Below, in pieces: positions 51,297 to 60,486 of a stretch of 64,000 nt of DNA. Every line of letters begins with the position of its first letter. Position 1 is the first letter of the stretch. Source of the DNA: Kistimonas sp964291505 (GTDB taxonomy: Bacteria > Pseudomonadota > Gammaproteobacteria > Pseudomonadales > Endozoicomonadaceae); NCBI GenBank assembly GCA_964291505.2, contig OZ220199.1, forward strand, positions 744,001-808,000, read 5' to 3'. The notes below the pieces were generated by a model. It was not told the DNA's origin. It was given only the letters and a program-made list of their open reading frames with translations, and did no database searches. A program made the position numbers and the translations under genes.

Positions 51297-52082
51297 TTAT
51301 TCAGCCACAACCAGCGGATAACCATGCACCGGATGCGCCATAATCATGGCCCGGATATCGAATACCGACTGAATGGTTTCCTGAGTCAGCACTTCTGCCG
51401 GGCAGCCATCCGCGCATTTCTTGCCGTTTTTCAGAATCACAATCCGATCCGCATACTGGGCGGCGAGATTCAGATCATGCAGGATCACGATAACCCCGAC
51501 TCCCTGACTGGCAAACGCACGGGCAACAGCTAACGTCTGATGCTGATGCCTCGGATCCAGCGCAGAGGTTGGTTCATCCAACAGCAATACCCGGCTACCC
51601 ACCAGTGGTGGTTCCCAGATCTGGGCCAGAACCCGCGCCAGATGAACACGCTGCTTCTCACCGCCTGACAAGTGAGTGTAATTACGATTCGCAAGGTGCA
51701 ATGCATCCACTTCGACCAGCGCCCGACGGCAAATATCCTGATTATGTTCACGGCTGCTGGCGTGAGGTGTCCGTCCCATCTGCACCACTTCATTCACCGT
51801 GAAGGAGAAGTTCAGGGAGGAAGACTGGGGAAGTATTGCCATCTGCAATGCGCATTCCAGCGGCGCCCAGTCAGCTACCGCTTTTTCACCCAGAAAAACC
51901 TGGCCATCGTCTGGCAGATATTCATTCGTGATAGCTCGGAACAGCGTGCTTTTTCCGGCGCCATTGGGGCCCAGCACCGCAACAACTTCACCGGCGCTGA
52001 GCGTTAACGAGACATCGGACAATAATGCCCGGGAACCCCGTCTGACGGTAACGCCATCAATATTCAAACAGATCATCTTCAA
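51297..52082 (-). CDS. hmuV: Heme ABC transporter ATP-binding protein HmuV
   Basis: The ATPase that powers heme import across the inner membrane. The 261-aa product has Walker A GPNGAGKST, the Q-loop region ILPQSSSLNFSFTV, signature LSGGEKQRVHLARVLAQ and Walker B VLLLDEPTSALDP, then the switch histidine in VILHDLNLAAQ. The stretch between signature and Walker B is slightly expanded (IWEPPLVGSRV), as is usual in HmuV/HutD. It begins inside the last codons of hmuU (ATGA overlap at 52079-52082), indicating translational coupling. An alternative start lies two codons in. Confidence 0.95.
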   Translation of the reverse strand: MKMICLNIDGVTVRRGSRALLSDVSLTLSAGEVVAVLGPNGAGKSTLFRAITNEYLPDDGQVFLGEKAVADWAPLECALQMAILPQSSSLNFSFTVNEVVQMGRTPHASSREHNQDICRRALVEVDALHLANRNYTHLSGGEKQRVHLARVLAQIWEPPLVGSRVLLLDEPTSALDPRHQHQTLAVARAFASQGVGVIVILHDLNLAAQYADRIVILKNGKKCADGCPAEVLTQETIQSVFDIRAMIMAHPVHGYPLVVAE

Positions 52083-53125
52083 CCGATCCTGTTGCGTTGC
52101 TGCCAGAGGAGAGAAATAAAGAAGGGTGCGCCGAGCAATGCGGTGACAATACCAATCGGCAACTCCGCCGGGGTAATCACGATACGGGCAATAATGTCAG
52201 CAACCAGCAGGATCATCGCACCCAGCAGGCAAGAGGAAGGCAACAGCCAGCGATGGTCTGGACCAATGGAGAGTCTCACCAGATGAGGCACCACCAGTCC
52301 GACAAAACCGATCATGCCCGCCACAGCAACAGCCACACCCACACCCAACGCAGTAATCAGGATCAGTTGCAGCTTGAGTTTCTGTACATCCTGGCCCAGA
52401 TGCCGGGCTTCAGATTCCCCGAGTAACAGGGCATTCAAACCGCGCGCCTTGCTAATCAGTAATAATTGCAGGGGAATCAGGCAGGACGCCGCCATGATGA
52501 TGGTCTGCCAGTTCCCGCTGGCCAGACTGCCCATCTGCCAGAAGGTCATGTTACGCAGCATGGTGTCGTCGGCCACATAATTCATCAGGCCAATGCCCGC
52601 GCCACTCAGGGCACTAACCGCGATACCTGCCAGCAGCATTGTGGCTACAGAAGTACCCTGACTGGTCGTTCCGATTCGATAGACCAGCAAGGTTGATATG
52701 AATCCACCGACAAACGCGGCGACAGATACGGTATATGCCTGGAATAACTCGGTTACGGAAACCAGCCAGGTGCCGCCCAGAACAATACCCAGCCCAGCTC
52801 CCAGGGCCGCACCACTGGAAACACCGATAATACTGGGATCAGCCAGCGCATTCCTGAACAGCCCCTGCATGGCGGCGCCGCAGGCTGCGAGGCTACTGCC
52901 AACCAGAACGCCCAGCAATGTCCGGGGAAGACGAATTGCTTCAACAATCAACTGTTGCTGTCGGTCAGGTTCAACTGAAATAATCCCCAGCCGGTACATC
53001 AGGATATCCATGGTATCAGCCAGTGATACCGGAATTGGTCCCGTACCAATAGACAGCAGCATAACCAGAGGTAAAAGTATCAGCAGTCCCGTAAAAAAAA
53101 GACGGGCCTTTTTTTCTCTATCCAT
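52079..53125 (-). CDS. hmuU: Heme ABC transporter permease HmuU
   Basis: FecCD-family permease for heme. ATG 53125 gives 348 aa (MDREKKARLFFTG); four more in-frame codons reach a TTG without a Shine-Dalgarno. About ten hydrophobic segments are visible. Family motifs include RLPRTLLGVLVGSSLAACGAAMQGLFRNALADPSI (read here in parts), GVSSGAALGAG, and MIGFVGLVVPHLVRLSIGPDHRWLLP, the coupling region that meets HmuV. It is separated from hmuT by 271 bp of spacer, unlike the tight packing of the other genes, so an internal promoter or processing site is possible; a weak GC hairpin near 53187-53233 is all I see there. Confidence 0.95.
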   Translation of the reverse strand: MDREKKARLFFTGLLILLPLVMLLSIGTGPIPVSLADTMDILMYRLGIISVEPDRQQQLIVEAIRLPRTLLGVLVGSSLAACGAAMQGLFRNALADPSIIGVSSGAALGAGLGIVLGGTWLVSVTELFQAYTVSVAAFVGGFISTLLVYRIGTTSQGTSVATMLLAGIAVSALSGAGIGLMNYVADDTMLRNMTFWQMGSLASGNWQTIIMAASCLIPLQLLLISKARGLNALLLGESEARHLGQDVQKLKLQLILITALGVGVAVAVAGMIGFVGLVVPHLVRLSIGPDHRWLLPSSCLLGAMILLVADIIARIVITPAELPIGIVTALLGAPFFISLLWQQRNRIG

Positions 53126-53396
53126 TGCGTAAAACAATTCTCAAACAACCCGGCCAGTCAACAGCGCAACCATGACGACATTCCGGCGGGCGATACCCTG
53201 CTGTACGTTCCGAAAACAGGGATTACGCCCTGCCTTCCTACCAGCATCCAGTATCAGGTGACTGAAGAGGAACCCAGTATAGATGTACGCGCTGATATTC
53301 CTGACGCTTTTAACATGCGATTTACATAATACTTACAGAAGCCATCAGTAATAGGCATGAACACCTGTACAGTGCACGATCTCGCAACAGACAATA

Positions 53397-54266
53397 TCAG
53401 TTTTCCGGATAAAACTCGGTTGCCAGCGCAAGTGCAGCCTCACCCACGCGAGGTCCCAGCCCGCCGACCAGCAATGAGCCATCCACAGGCACAAAACGCT
53501 TGTTCATACCGGCAGGCGTCATTGCCAACCCCGGCTGCATAGCCAGTATCTTGGATTCATCAGGTGCTTCATGGGACGACTGAGTGATCAGAATGAGATC
53601 CGGCCGCATCGACAATACCGCTTCGTCTGATACCTGGCGGAAGCGCTCAAAATGGCTCGCAGCCACATTAGTTCCCCCAGCCAGTTGAATCAGCGTATCT
53701 GCGGTTGTGCCAGCACCCGCCACCATGGGCGTGCCATTATGGGATAGGAACAACAACACCCGGGGCTTCTCGCCCTTGAACCTGGCTTTGGCGGCATCAA
53801 TGTCCTGCTGGATTTTGGCCTGCAGCTGACCGCCCTCCTGAGATTTGTTCAACAGTTCAGCCGTTGTTTCAATCCGCTGGTACAGATTCTGTAGCGAGGC
53901 ATCCGTGGTCAGGATATCCACTTTTACCGCCGTCGCCTGCAACTGTTTGATGACTGGCGGGGGGCCCATTTCATCAGAACCAATCACCCGATCCGGTCGC
54001 AGAGACAATACGCCTTCCGTCGACAGCGCGCGGTGGTAACCGACTTTTGGCAGTTCATGTATGGCTGTTGGCTGCTGGCTCGTAACATCCACGGCCACAA
54101 CCTGCTCTCCGGCACCCAGGGCATAGACCAGTTCCGTCACACTACTGCCGACCGTGACAATACGCGGTGTTTCTGCAGCCTGTGCAACCGTCATTACTGC
54201 CAGACTGATTGCTGCGGTGACTGACCTGAGGGGCTTCAACCACTGGGACTTCCGAAGCGTAACCAT
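53397..54266 (-). CDS. hmuT: Periplasmic heme-binding protein HmuT
   Basis: The substrate-binding component that carries heme from the outer membrane receptor to HmuUV. The 289-aa product has a signal peptide (about residues 1-31, ending VAQAA) and a class III binding-protein fold: RIVTVGSSVTELVYALGAGEQVVAVD at the start of the mature protein, then VGYHRALSTEGVLSLRPDRVIGSDEMGP. The tyrosine in GYHRALS is in the position of the heme-ligating tyrosine of HmuT/ShuT/PhuT. The C-terminal lobe ends VGGLGPRVGEAALALA. The start lies 3 bp beyond the exbD stop, so it is in the same transcript as the TonB system. Confidence 0.94.
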   Translation of the reverse strand: MVTLRKSQWLKPLRSVTAAISLAVMTVAQAAETPRIVTVGSSVTELVYALGAGEQVVAVDVTSQQPTAIHELPKVGYHRALSTEGVLSLRPDRVIGSDEMGPPPVIKQLQATAVKVDILTTDASLQNLYQRIETTAELLNKSQEGGQLQAKIQQDIDAAKARFKGEKPRVLLFLSHNGTPMVAGAGTTADTLIQLAGGTNVAASHFERFRQVSDEAVLSMRPDLILITQSSHEAPDESKILAMQPGLAMTPAGMNKRFVPVDGSLLVGGLGPRVGEAALALATEFYPEN

Positions 54267-54268
54267 GA

Positions 54269-54691
54269 TTACCGTGCATCCTCCATCTGAATCTGTGCAG
54301 CCGTCATATTATTTTGTTGCAGGAACGCCAATAGCTGAACCAGACGCTCCATGGGTACATTGCGATCGCCGGCAATCATCAGCGGACGCTCCGGTTGACT
54401 GGCGACGCGATGTTTCAAGGCCGAGGCAAACGCATCCCAATCAGAGAAACGCTGACCGTCGATGGCCCAGCCTTCATCCCCAGGCATCAGGTTGACGGCT
54501 AGCGTATCCGGTTCCTGAAGAGTAACAGCCGCTTCAGCACCGGCTTCAGGCAGATCCACCTGCAGCACATTGGGCGCAACATTCGCCGTGAACATCAGGA
54601 ACACCATGACAATGAAGATGACATCCAGCAGGGGCGTCAAGTCAGGCAGCAGTGAACCCTGGGGTTCATCATTATGGGAAATGCTGATCAT
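54269..54691 (-). CDS. exbD: TonB-system biopolymer transport protein ExbD
   Basis: A 140-aa inner-membrane protein with one membrane segment (DVIFIVMVFLMFTANVA, about residues 23-39). The segment begins with the proton-path aspartate (PLLDVIF), and a periplasmic domain follows. ExbD works with ExbB to turn the proton gradient into movement of TonB. The start overlaps the end of exbB (ATGA, 54688-54691). The length is typical. Confidence 0.93.
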   Translation of the reverse strand: MISISHNDEPQGSLLPDLTPLLDVIFIVMVFLMFTANVAPNVLQVDLPEAGAEAAVTLQEPDTLAVNLMPGDEGWAIDGQRFSDWDAFASALKHRVASQPERPLMIAGDRNVPMERLVQLLAFLQQNNMTAAQIQMEDAR

Positions 54692-55371
54692 GCTGCCCGT
54701 TCCCGAAAGGCCACCACCTGACCATCATCACTCATGCCGTTTTCCGTCATATTGACGCCTTCCAGCAGCAGGTTGACGTGGTTCAGAACAAATTCAAGCC
54801 GACCTATATAGTGGTTAGACCACAGCGTGAAGCCATGGCTGGCTGCCAGTGAGGGGATCGCGATGATCAAACCAAAGGCCGTCGTGTACATGGCGACCCA
54901 AAGGCCATCCGCCAGCACCGCCGGCGTGACAGGACCGGTACTCATAGCCATGCCCTGGAACATATCAATCATTCCGATTACCGTGCCCAACAGGCCAATC
55001 ATCGGGCTCAATACACCGATCAGCATCAGGAAACGCAGCCAGGCCTGAAGACGCTGACGCTGACGCAGCAACCAGAGACCGGCCACTTCCTCACGCACGG
55101 CTTTGCCGCTCCCGGCGTGGCTCAGCAATACCGCCACGCCCTTACTCAGGCAGTGCCCTTGTGTGCACAGGTTGGCGCACAGATCATTCTGACGATTCTC
55201 GGCCCGATGTTTCTGGACATTCTCCATCATGGCGCGCACCCGACGCTGACTAAGCGACGGAAGCATCAGATAAGTGAGCGTCCGCTCAAGGATAAACGCA
55301 AGTGACAGGCAGGAAAGTACGATCAGTGGCCAGCTGACCGGCCCCAAACGCGAGAGATATTCTTGCCACAT
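54688..55371 (-). CDS. exbB: TonB-system proton channel ExbB
   Basis: A 227-aa MotA/TolQ/ExbB family protein. There are three membrane segments: near residues 10-30 (GPVSWPLIVLSCLSLAFIL), 112-135 (LMLIGVLSPMIGLLGTVIGMID in parts) and 150-175 (MYTTAFGLIIAIPSLAA). The conserved GLLGTVIGMI and TTAFGLIIAIP motifs line the proton path. It has the short form seen in dedicated heme-uptake TonB systems. ATG 55371 follows AGGTAA at moderate distance, 78 bp after tonB. Confidence 0.93.
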   Translation of the reverse strand: MWQEYLSRLGPVSWPLIVLSCLSLAFILERTLTYLMLPSLSQRRVRAMMENVQKHRAENRQNDLCANLCTQGHCLSKGVAVLLSHAGSGKAVREEVAGLWLLRQRQRLQAWLRFLMLIGVLSPMIGLLGTVIGMIDMFQGMAMSTGPVTPAVLADGLWVAMYTTAFGLIIAIPSLAASHGFTLWSNHYIGRLEFVLNHVNLLLEGVNMTENGMSDDGQVVAFRERAA

Positions 55372-55449
55372 AATGAATTACCTGTATCTAACAAACTCAA
55401 AAAACGGTTTTGGTACAAAACGAATAATGTGGATAGTGAAAAAAAAGAC

Positions 55450-56226
55450 CTATCCACGCCGTCCCTTAAGGGCAAACACAACGGGCATATGAACCCGTGA
55501 CAACCGGGCAACGCCATCGCGACTGCCGGGCATAAATTCCAATTCCGCCACCCACTTCAGAGCGGCACGGTCCAGCAGGGCAAACCCGGAGGATTCAAGC
55601 ACCTTCAAATCCATGGTGTTGCCCTCTTCATCAACAATGGCTTCCACCAGCACCTTGCCTTCCTGGTTCCGACGCTGGGCAGCCCGCGGATAGTTCAGCG
55701 GATCCGGCGTACTGCGGAACATCGGATCGGTAACAACCACCATATCATCCGACACACCGGTACTCTCCGCTTCAACGGTGGTGGTTTGTTCAGCAGCCAG
55801 CTGTTGTTCTTGGGCCACTTTCTCCTCAACCACTTCCGGTTTCTGCTCAGCGACGTCTACCGGTTCCTTCTTGGGCTCCGGCTGCTTTACCGGCTCAGGT
55901 TTCGGCTCTGGCCGCTGCACAATGCGCGACTCTTCAACAATCTTTTTGGGTTTCGGTGGTTTGACCGGCTCAGGTTCGGGCTCTGGTTTAACCGGAATTT
56001 CCTGCTGTACAACGGCGGGTTGCTGAACCGCTGCAAAACTGACGCTGACACTGACCGGCGTCGCCAGTGCGCCCAGCGAGGTATTCGCCTGCGCCTGCTT
56101 TTCCGGCAGGGTCAGCAGTAACGCAACATGCACACCCACCGACACCACCAGCATCAGCCAGACACTGGCCCTGCCACTGCTGTAAAAGCCCTCAAGGGCT
56201 CGAGAGGTGAATGAAATCTGGTTCAT
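55450..56226 (-). CDS. tonB: TonB energy-transducing protein
   Basis: A 258-aa periplasm-spanning protein linking ExbBD to the outer membrane receptor. ATG 56226 has AGGAT eight bases upstream and gives MNQISFTSRALEG; in-frame codons further upstream cover the promoter and Fur box and are excluded. There is one N-terminal membrane anchor (WLMLVVSVGVHVALLLTLP) containing the conserved SVGVH histidine. A long Pro/Lys/Glu-rich spacer follows (PEPEPEPVKPPKPKK ...). The C-terminal TonB domain is YPRAAQRRNQEGKVLVEAIVDEEG, in which YP and QG-like residues mark the family. It is the first gene of the heme operon. Confidence 0.95.
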   Translation of the reverse strand: MNQISFTSRALEGFYSSGRASVWLMLVVSVGVHVALLLTLPEKQAQANTSLGALATPVSVSVSFAAVQQPAVVQQEIPVKPEPEPEPVKPPKPKKIVEESRIVQRPEPKPEPVKQPEPKKEPVDVAEQKPEVVEEKVAQEQQLAAEQTTTVEAESTGVSDDMVVVTDPMFRSTPDPLNYPRAAQRRNQEGKVLVEAIVDEEGNTMDLKVLESSGFALLDRAALKWVAELEFMPGSRDGVARLSRVHMPVVFALKGRRG

Positions 56227-56295
56227 GGATCGATCCTGCAACTGGCCATCAATGACGACGATCAGCCACATATAAAGCATTAAAAAACTGGCGAC

Positions 56296-56324
56296 ATCAT
56301 AACCAAAGCCTATAAGCACAGCAA
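56296..56324 (-). promoter_or_regulatory. Candidate promoter of the tonB-hmu operon
   Basis: On the minus strand TTGCTG (56324-56319), a 17-bp spacer and TATGAT (56301-56296) form a sigma-70-like promoter about 70 bp upstream of the tonB start and adjacent to the Fur box. Confidence 0.55.
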
Positions 56325-56336
56325 CAAAAATACAAA

Positions 56337-56375
56337 TGAGAATGATTTGCATTTGACACATGTCAACGATATAGT
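56337..56375 (+). promoter_or_regulatory. Fur box and promoter of the heme receptor gene
   Basis: TGAGAATGATTTGCA (56337-56351) matches the 7-1-7 Fur consensus TGATAAT-N-ATTATCA at 11 of 14 positions. It overlaps the -35 of a candidate plus-strand promoter (TTGCAT at 56347-56352, 17-bp spacer, TATAGT at 56370-56375) and lies just upstream of the divergent tonB promoter. One site could therefore repress both directions when iron is sufficient. Confidence 0.75.
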
Positions 56376-56443
56376 CCGCAGCACTCACGATAATTCACGC
56401 AACATACAACCGACCTTTACGAGTTGCAGACACGGGGACAATC

Positions 56444-58621
56444 ATGAAGTTCAAGCGCACCTTGCTGGCGACCGCCGTCATGATGGCAACAGCCACACAG
56501 GCGATGGGGGAAGAAACGGTTCAAACGAGCAAGGCCTCGATGCTGGACCAGGTCACCGTCACTGCCACCCGGACCGAGAAACAGCTGAAAGATGTGGCCG
56601 CCAGTGTCACAGTCATCGATAGCGAGCAGATTGAGAAAGAGATGGCGCGCAACATCAAGGATATGCTGCGCTATGAACCCGGTGTTCAGGTTGGCTCTGA
56701 AGGACGCGCAGGCGTTAAGGACATCAATATCCGGGGGCTGGGTGGCAACCGCGTCAAGATCATGGTCGATGGCATCAGCCAGCCACAGTCTTTTGACTCC
56801 GGCTACACCTACCTTGAATCCCAACGAAACTTCATTGATATCGACACGCTGAAAACGGTCGAAATCGTCAAAGGTCCTTCCTCAAGCCTTTATGGCAGTG
56901 ACGCCATGGGCGGCATTGTTGCTTTTACCACTAAAGATCCGGCGGATTACCTGAAGCCCGAAGGTGACGACACCTACGGCTCCATCAAGGGCGGGTACAC
57001 CAGTGCTGATGAAGGCCTGACAGAAACCCTCACGCTGGCCAATCGTACCGGTGATCTGGAAACCATGCTGGTTTACACCCGTCGTGATTACAAGGAAACC
57101 GAAACCCATGGCGGCGCCAACATCACCGGTGAAGCCCGTGGCCGAGCCAACCCGCTGGATGCCGGCAGTGACAACATTCTTGCCAAGGCGCAGTATCAGC
57201 TAAACGACGACCATCGCATTGGCGTAACTGGGGAATTCCTGCAGACAAAAACCGATTACAAGTTGATGTCTGACAAATATCTCCCCAGCACCACAAAGGG
57301 CGACGATAAGAAGACACGTTCTCGCCTGAGTTTTACCCACGAATGGGAAGCGGATCTGGCCGCTTTCGATAACCTGAAATGGCACTTGGACTGGCAGGAC
57401 AGTACCACCGATCAAAAGACCACTATACCTGCCTATAGTTCTTACAATGACCGAATCAAAAAATATGATTATTCGGAAACAAGCTATCAACTGGGTGCTC
57501 AGTTCGACAAGAGCCTCCAACTCAGTGGTATGACGCATCATATTATTTACGGTTTTGATGTGGTCGATACTGAATTTAACAATGATCAGACAACAGTGGA
57601 TCTTGGTAATAACAGTACCGACAAAGACAATATCATTCCTAAAGTGGACGCGCTGACATATGGCATCTTTGCCCAGAATGATATTCAGGTTACGGATCGT
57701 CTGAGTGTCACACCGGGCATTCGCTATGACCATTACGAATACAAACCAAAAAGCAACAGCGGCTACACCACTGAGCAGAAAGACACCAAAGAAGGCAAGC
57801 TGACTGGTCGATTGGGAGCTGTCTACGAACTGACAGAGCATCTTTCTACCTTTGCGCAGTACAGTCAGGGCTTCAAGGCGCCGGACCTGATCGATATGTA
57901 TCAGACAGTGGACAACCCGATTCATCAGTACAAACAGCTCGCCAATCCTGACCTCAAGCCAGAGACCAGCGATGCCTTTGAACTGGGACTTCGAGGTAAC
58001 AACCACCTCGGCAGCTTTGAAATTGCAGCCTTCTATAACAAATACAAAGACTTCATTGATACTGTTTACCTGCCTACCGAACCGGGCTACAGGCAAATAA
58101 CACAGGAACAGAATATTTCTGAAGCCCGTATCAAGGGGATAGAAGTCAAAGGCCAGCTCTGGTTGGATGAAGCTATTAACGCCCCCATGGGTACCTCTTT
58201 GAAAGCGTCCGTCGCCTACGCAGACGGTGAAGGTAAGCAGGATAACGCCAAGAGCGAACCACTCAACAGTGTCGCGCCGCTCAAAGGGGTCTTCGGGCTT
58301 GCTTATGATGACCCATCTGAACGCTGGGGTAGTGAACTGACCTGGACGCTGGTGAAAAGCAAGAGCAGTTCCGATGTATCCAACAATGAGGTATCCAGTG
58401 GAAAAGAGCAGTACGTACCATCAGGTTACGGCATTGTGGATCTGACTGCTTACTATAAACCGCATCAGGACATTACCCTGCGTGCCGGTCTGTTCAACCT
58501 GACTGACAAGAAATACATGGAGTGGGAGAACGCACGCGGCCGGGATACGACCTATGTCGGCTTTGACCGTCTGACCCAGCCCGGCCGTAACTTCGCCGTC
58601 AGCGCCAAGTGGGAATTCTGA
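56444..58621 (+). CDS. TonB-dependent heme/hemoglobin receptor
   Basis: A 725-aa outer membrane beta-barrel receptor that imports heme using TonB energy. It has a signal peptide of about 23 residues (ending TQAMG). A TonB-box-like segment (QVTVTATRTEK) is followed by the plug domain (LKDVAASVTVIDSEQIEKE ... NIRGLGGNRVKIMVDGI ... VEIVKGPSSSLYGSDAMGG), then the barrel, ending in the outer-membrane signature KWEF. The region GFKAPDLIDMY ... NPDLKPETSDAFELGLRG corresponds to the FRAP/NPNL heme-receptor motif, here with FKAP and NPDL. This places it in the HutA/HmuR/HemR group. GGGGA lies close before ATG 56444. It is divergent from the tonB-exbBD-hmuTUV operon with a shared Fur box. Confidence 0.93.
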   Translation: MKFKRTLLATAVMMATATQAMGEETVQTSKASMLDQVTVTATRTEKQLKDVAASVTVIDSEQIEKEMARNIKDMLRYEPGVQVGSEGRAGVKDINIRGLGGNRVKIMVDGISQPQSFDSGYTYLESQRNFIDIDTLKTVEIVKGPSSSLYGSDAMGGIVAFTTKDPADYLKPEGDDTYGSIKGGYTSADEGLTETLTLANRTGDLETMLVYTRRDYKETETHGGANITGEARGRANPLDAGSDNILAKAQYQLNDDHRIGVTGEFLQTKTDYKLMSDKYLPSTTKGDDKKTRSRLSFTHEWEADLAAFDNLKWHLDWQDSTTDQKTTIPAYSSYNDRIKKYDYSETSYQLGAQFDKSLQLSGMTHHIIYGFDVVDTEFNNDQTTVDLGNNSTDKDNIIPKVDALTYGIFAQNDIQVTDRLSVTPGIRYDHYEYKPKSNSGYTTEQKDTKEGKLTGRLGAVYELTEHLSTFAQYSQGFKAPDLIDMYQTVDNPIHQYKQLANPDLKPETSDAFELGLRGNNHLGSFEIAAFYNKYKDFIDTVYLPTEPGYRQITQEQNISEARIKGIEVKGQLWLDEAINAPMGTSLKASVAYADGEGKQDNAKSEPLNSVAPLKGVFGLAYDDPSERWGSELTWTLVKSKSSSDVSNNEVSSGKEQYVPSGYGIVDLTAYYKPHQDITLRAGLFNLTDKKYMEWENARGRDTTYVGFDRLTQPGRNFAVSAKWEF

Positions 58622-58661
58622 TTATTTCTCCGGCTATCACTTTTGCTGTTCGCTAACCGTT

Positions 58662-58685
58662 GCCGCCCTCTTGGGCGGCTTTTTA
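58662..58685 (+). terminator. Rho-independent terminator of the heme receptor gene
   Basis: A perfect 7-bp GC stem (GCCGCCC at 58662-58668, GGGCGGC at 58673-58679) with a 4-nt loop is followed by TTTTT. It lies 41 bp after the receptor stop and touches the end of the convergent ankyrin gene (stop at 58683). Confidence 0.9.
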
Positions 58686-60470
58686 TATCGCCCAAAAATC
58701 CGAGATAATACCTTGGGTGCCAGGAATATTTCTCCAATCATCCCGGTATTTTAAAAATGTCTTTAAGCTATCAGGAATGCGGCGATATAACTGATCCATC
58801 GCCAGAGACGCATTAAGCAATCCTTCACTCAGGCTATTCCTGACGTGAGACCATAAAGCAATACGACTCAATACTTTGAGCGATTTAACATTCCGGGAAA
58901 CAATTTCATACCCTTGGCTATTTGATGCATCTCTACGTGTTTCCATTAGCCTTCCTATCTCTTCTTGTCGTATAGAAAGTACGTGAACAAACAGCACCCA
59001 TATTGTTTCATCCATTGCAAGGTTGGCTGGCGTCTTCTGCTGTCCATCAACAACTGCAATATTTGCCCCATGAACAAGTAACAACGCAACGGAGGAAATA
59101 TGGCCTTTCAATGCAGCCAGATGTAATGGGCTGCAACCATCGTATCTCACACAATTAAGAGCATCACGACTAGCATTAATACTTGCACGTATAACCTGAT
59201 TATCGCCTTCTCTTGCAGCACGATGTATGGGCTGTTCCCCTAAACAGGCCATAATCCTATCGCGCGCGCTTTCTCCTTCAATCTGGCGAGTCATATAAGT
59301 ATGCAGTATGTCTTCTGTACGCTCATCCACTCCACGAGGATTTGCAATACGATAACATTCCATATAAGGATTCTGGATAGCGTTACTTATCTCATCTCTA
59401 CCAACCCCACTCAGTAGTAGTTGACTTATAACAACGCAAGAACGATTACTGATAGCAGTTTGTATTAAATAGCTGCCATTCAATACACTTGCTCCAGCCT
59501 GCAAAAGCAATTCTATAATCCGACAATCACAGTATGTCACTGCGCGGGTTAGCGGCAACAACTGCTCACGTGATGTTTTCGCCAAATCCTCTCGCGTTAC
59601 ATCTACATCGGCATCTATCAGCATTTTGATTGCTTCCAGATTATAATCTTCAATAGCCCTCCTCAGCACGATGCCCAGAACATTTTGCTTTTCTTGCTCC
59701 GACTTTGAACAGTTTAAAAAGGTGCTTAAAACAGCATTAAAAATAGCCACATCGTAGTGCAACACTGCCAGTTGAAGTGGAGACTGCGATTGATTCTCAT
59801 ATCGGAGTCGCTTGCTTATATCTATATCTGGCAATACCAAATTGACTATCTCTGCATTTTTTGACTCTATCGCGCCTTTCAATACTTCAGAAGCTAGAGA
59901 ATGAACTCTAGACTTGTATAAGAGATATAAAGCACTTGCTATTTCATCCCTCTTAGAGCTGACTGCAACATGCAAACAATTTAGCAAGTTGTTTGAGTCT
60001 AATTCAACTTCATTCGCTGCCGCCTTTCCCAACTCATAGAGTTTATGTAACCCATTCACTTTAACGAGAAGAAACTGTTTATTCTTAACCGATATAAAAT
60101 CACTCTCTTTTAAAGACGCATCACTGACATGGATGTAATAATGCGGCATTTCCACTCTTTGAATAAAAATATCTCCGACACGAGGAGCTACAAGTACCCA
60201 TTGATGATCTGATGAATATTTAATAACCCTCCGATCTCTAATACATTCACTCAAATGCTCTTGAGAAACACTGACACGTCGCTCAGCCAGATGAAGGGCG
60301 ATAATATCCCTCAACATCTCTGTTCTAGCGGCATTCTGATCAAAGCCCCGATCTATGTAATATTTCATACTCTTGGCAGGAATCATGCGGATTCGAGATA
60401 AAGCAGTTGCTCCATTCGGACCGACAGTATTGTTTACGCCGGAAATACTATTTGTTAACGCTGATACCAT
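58683..60470 (-). CDS. Ankyrin-repeat protein
   Basis: A 595-aa protein starting at ATG 60470 with GGAGGT four bases upstream. There is no signal peptide or membrane segment. Clear ankyrin repeats lie around residues 410-490 (QPIHRAAREGDNQVIRAS; DGCSPLHLAALKGHISSVALLLVHGANIAVVDGQQKTPANLA). More degenerate repeats precede them from about residue 165 (NCLHVAVSSKRDEIAS; SPLQLAVLHYDVAIFNAVL; RAIEDYNLEAIKMLIDADVDV; LPLTRAVTYCDCRIIELLLQAGASV). The N-terminal 150 and C-terminal 100 residues match nothing I recognise. Ankyrin proteins mediate protein binding and are common as effectors in intracellular and symbiotic bacteria; that role here is inference. An IS66-type element sits 16 bp upstream of the start, so the native promoter is displaced by 1.73 kb. 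Low-GC codon use differs from the heme genes on either side. Confidence 0.85.
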   Translation of the reverse strand: MVSALTNSISGVNNTVGPNGATALSRIRMIPAKSMKYYIDRGFDQNAARTEMLRDIIALHLAERRVSVSQEHLSECIRDRRVIKYSSDHQWVLVAPRVGDIFIQRVEMPHYYIHVSDASLKESDFISVKNKQFLLVKVNGLHKLYELGKAAANEVELDSNNLLNCLHVAVSSKRDEIASALYLLYKSRVHSLASEVLKGAIESKNAEIVNLVLPDIDISKRLRYENQSQSPLQLAVLHYDVAIFNAVLSTFLNCSKSEQEKQNVLGIVLRRAIEDYNLEAIKMLIDADVDVTREDLAKTSREQLLPLTRAVTYCDCRIIELLLQAGASVLNGSYLIQTAISNRSCVVISQLLLSGVGRDEISNAIQNPYMECYRIANPRGVDERTEDILHTYMTRQIEGESARDRIMACLGEQPIHRAAREGDNQVIRASINASRDALNCVRYDGCSPLHLAALKGHISSVALLLVHGANIAVVDGQQKTPANLAMDETIWVLFVHVLSIRQEEIGRLMETRRDASNSQGYEIVSRNVKSLKVLSRIALWSHVRNSLSEGLLNASLAMDQLYRRIPDSLKTFLKYRDDWRNIPGTQGIISDFWAI

Positions 60471-60486
60471 GAGCACCTCCAATTTC

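Noticed and set aside
53126..53396. Possible separate promoter or terminator between hmuT and hmuU
   Set aside because: Only a weak interrupted stem near 53187-53233 and no convincing -35/-10 pair were seen, so it is not listed as a feature.
56227..56388. N-terminal extension of tonB to 56388
   Set aside because: It would place the Fur box and both promoters inside the coding sequence; ATG 56226 has a good Shine-Dalgarno and the expected short cytoplasmic N-terminus.
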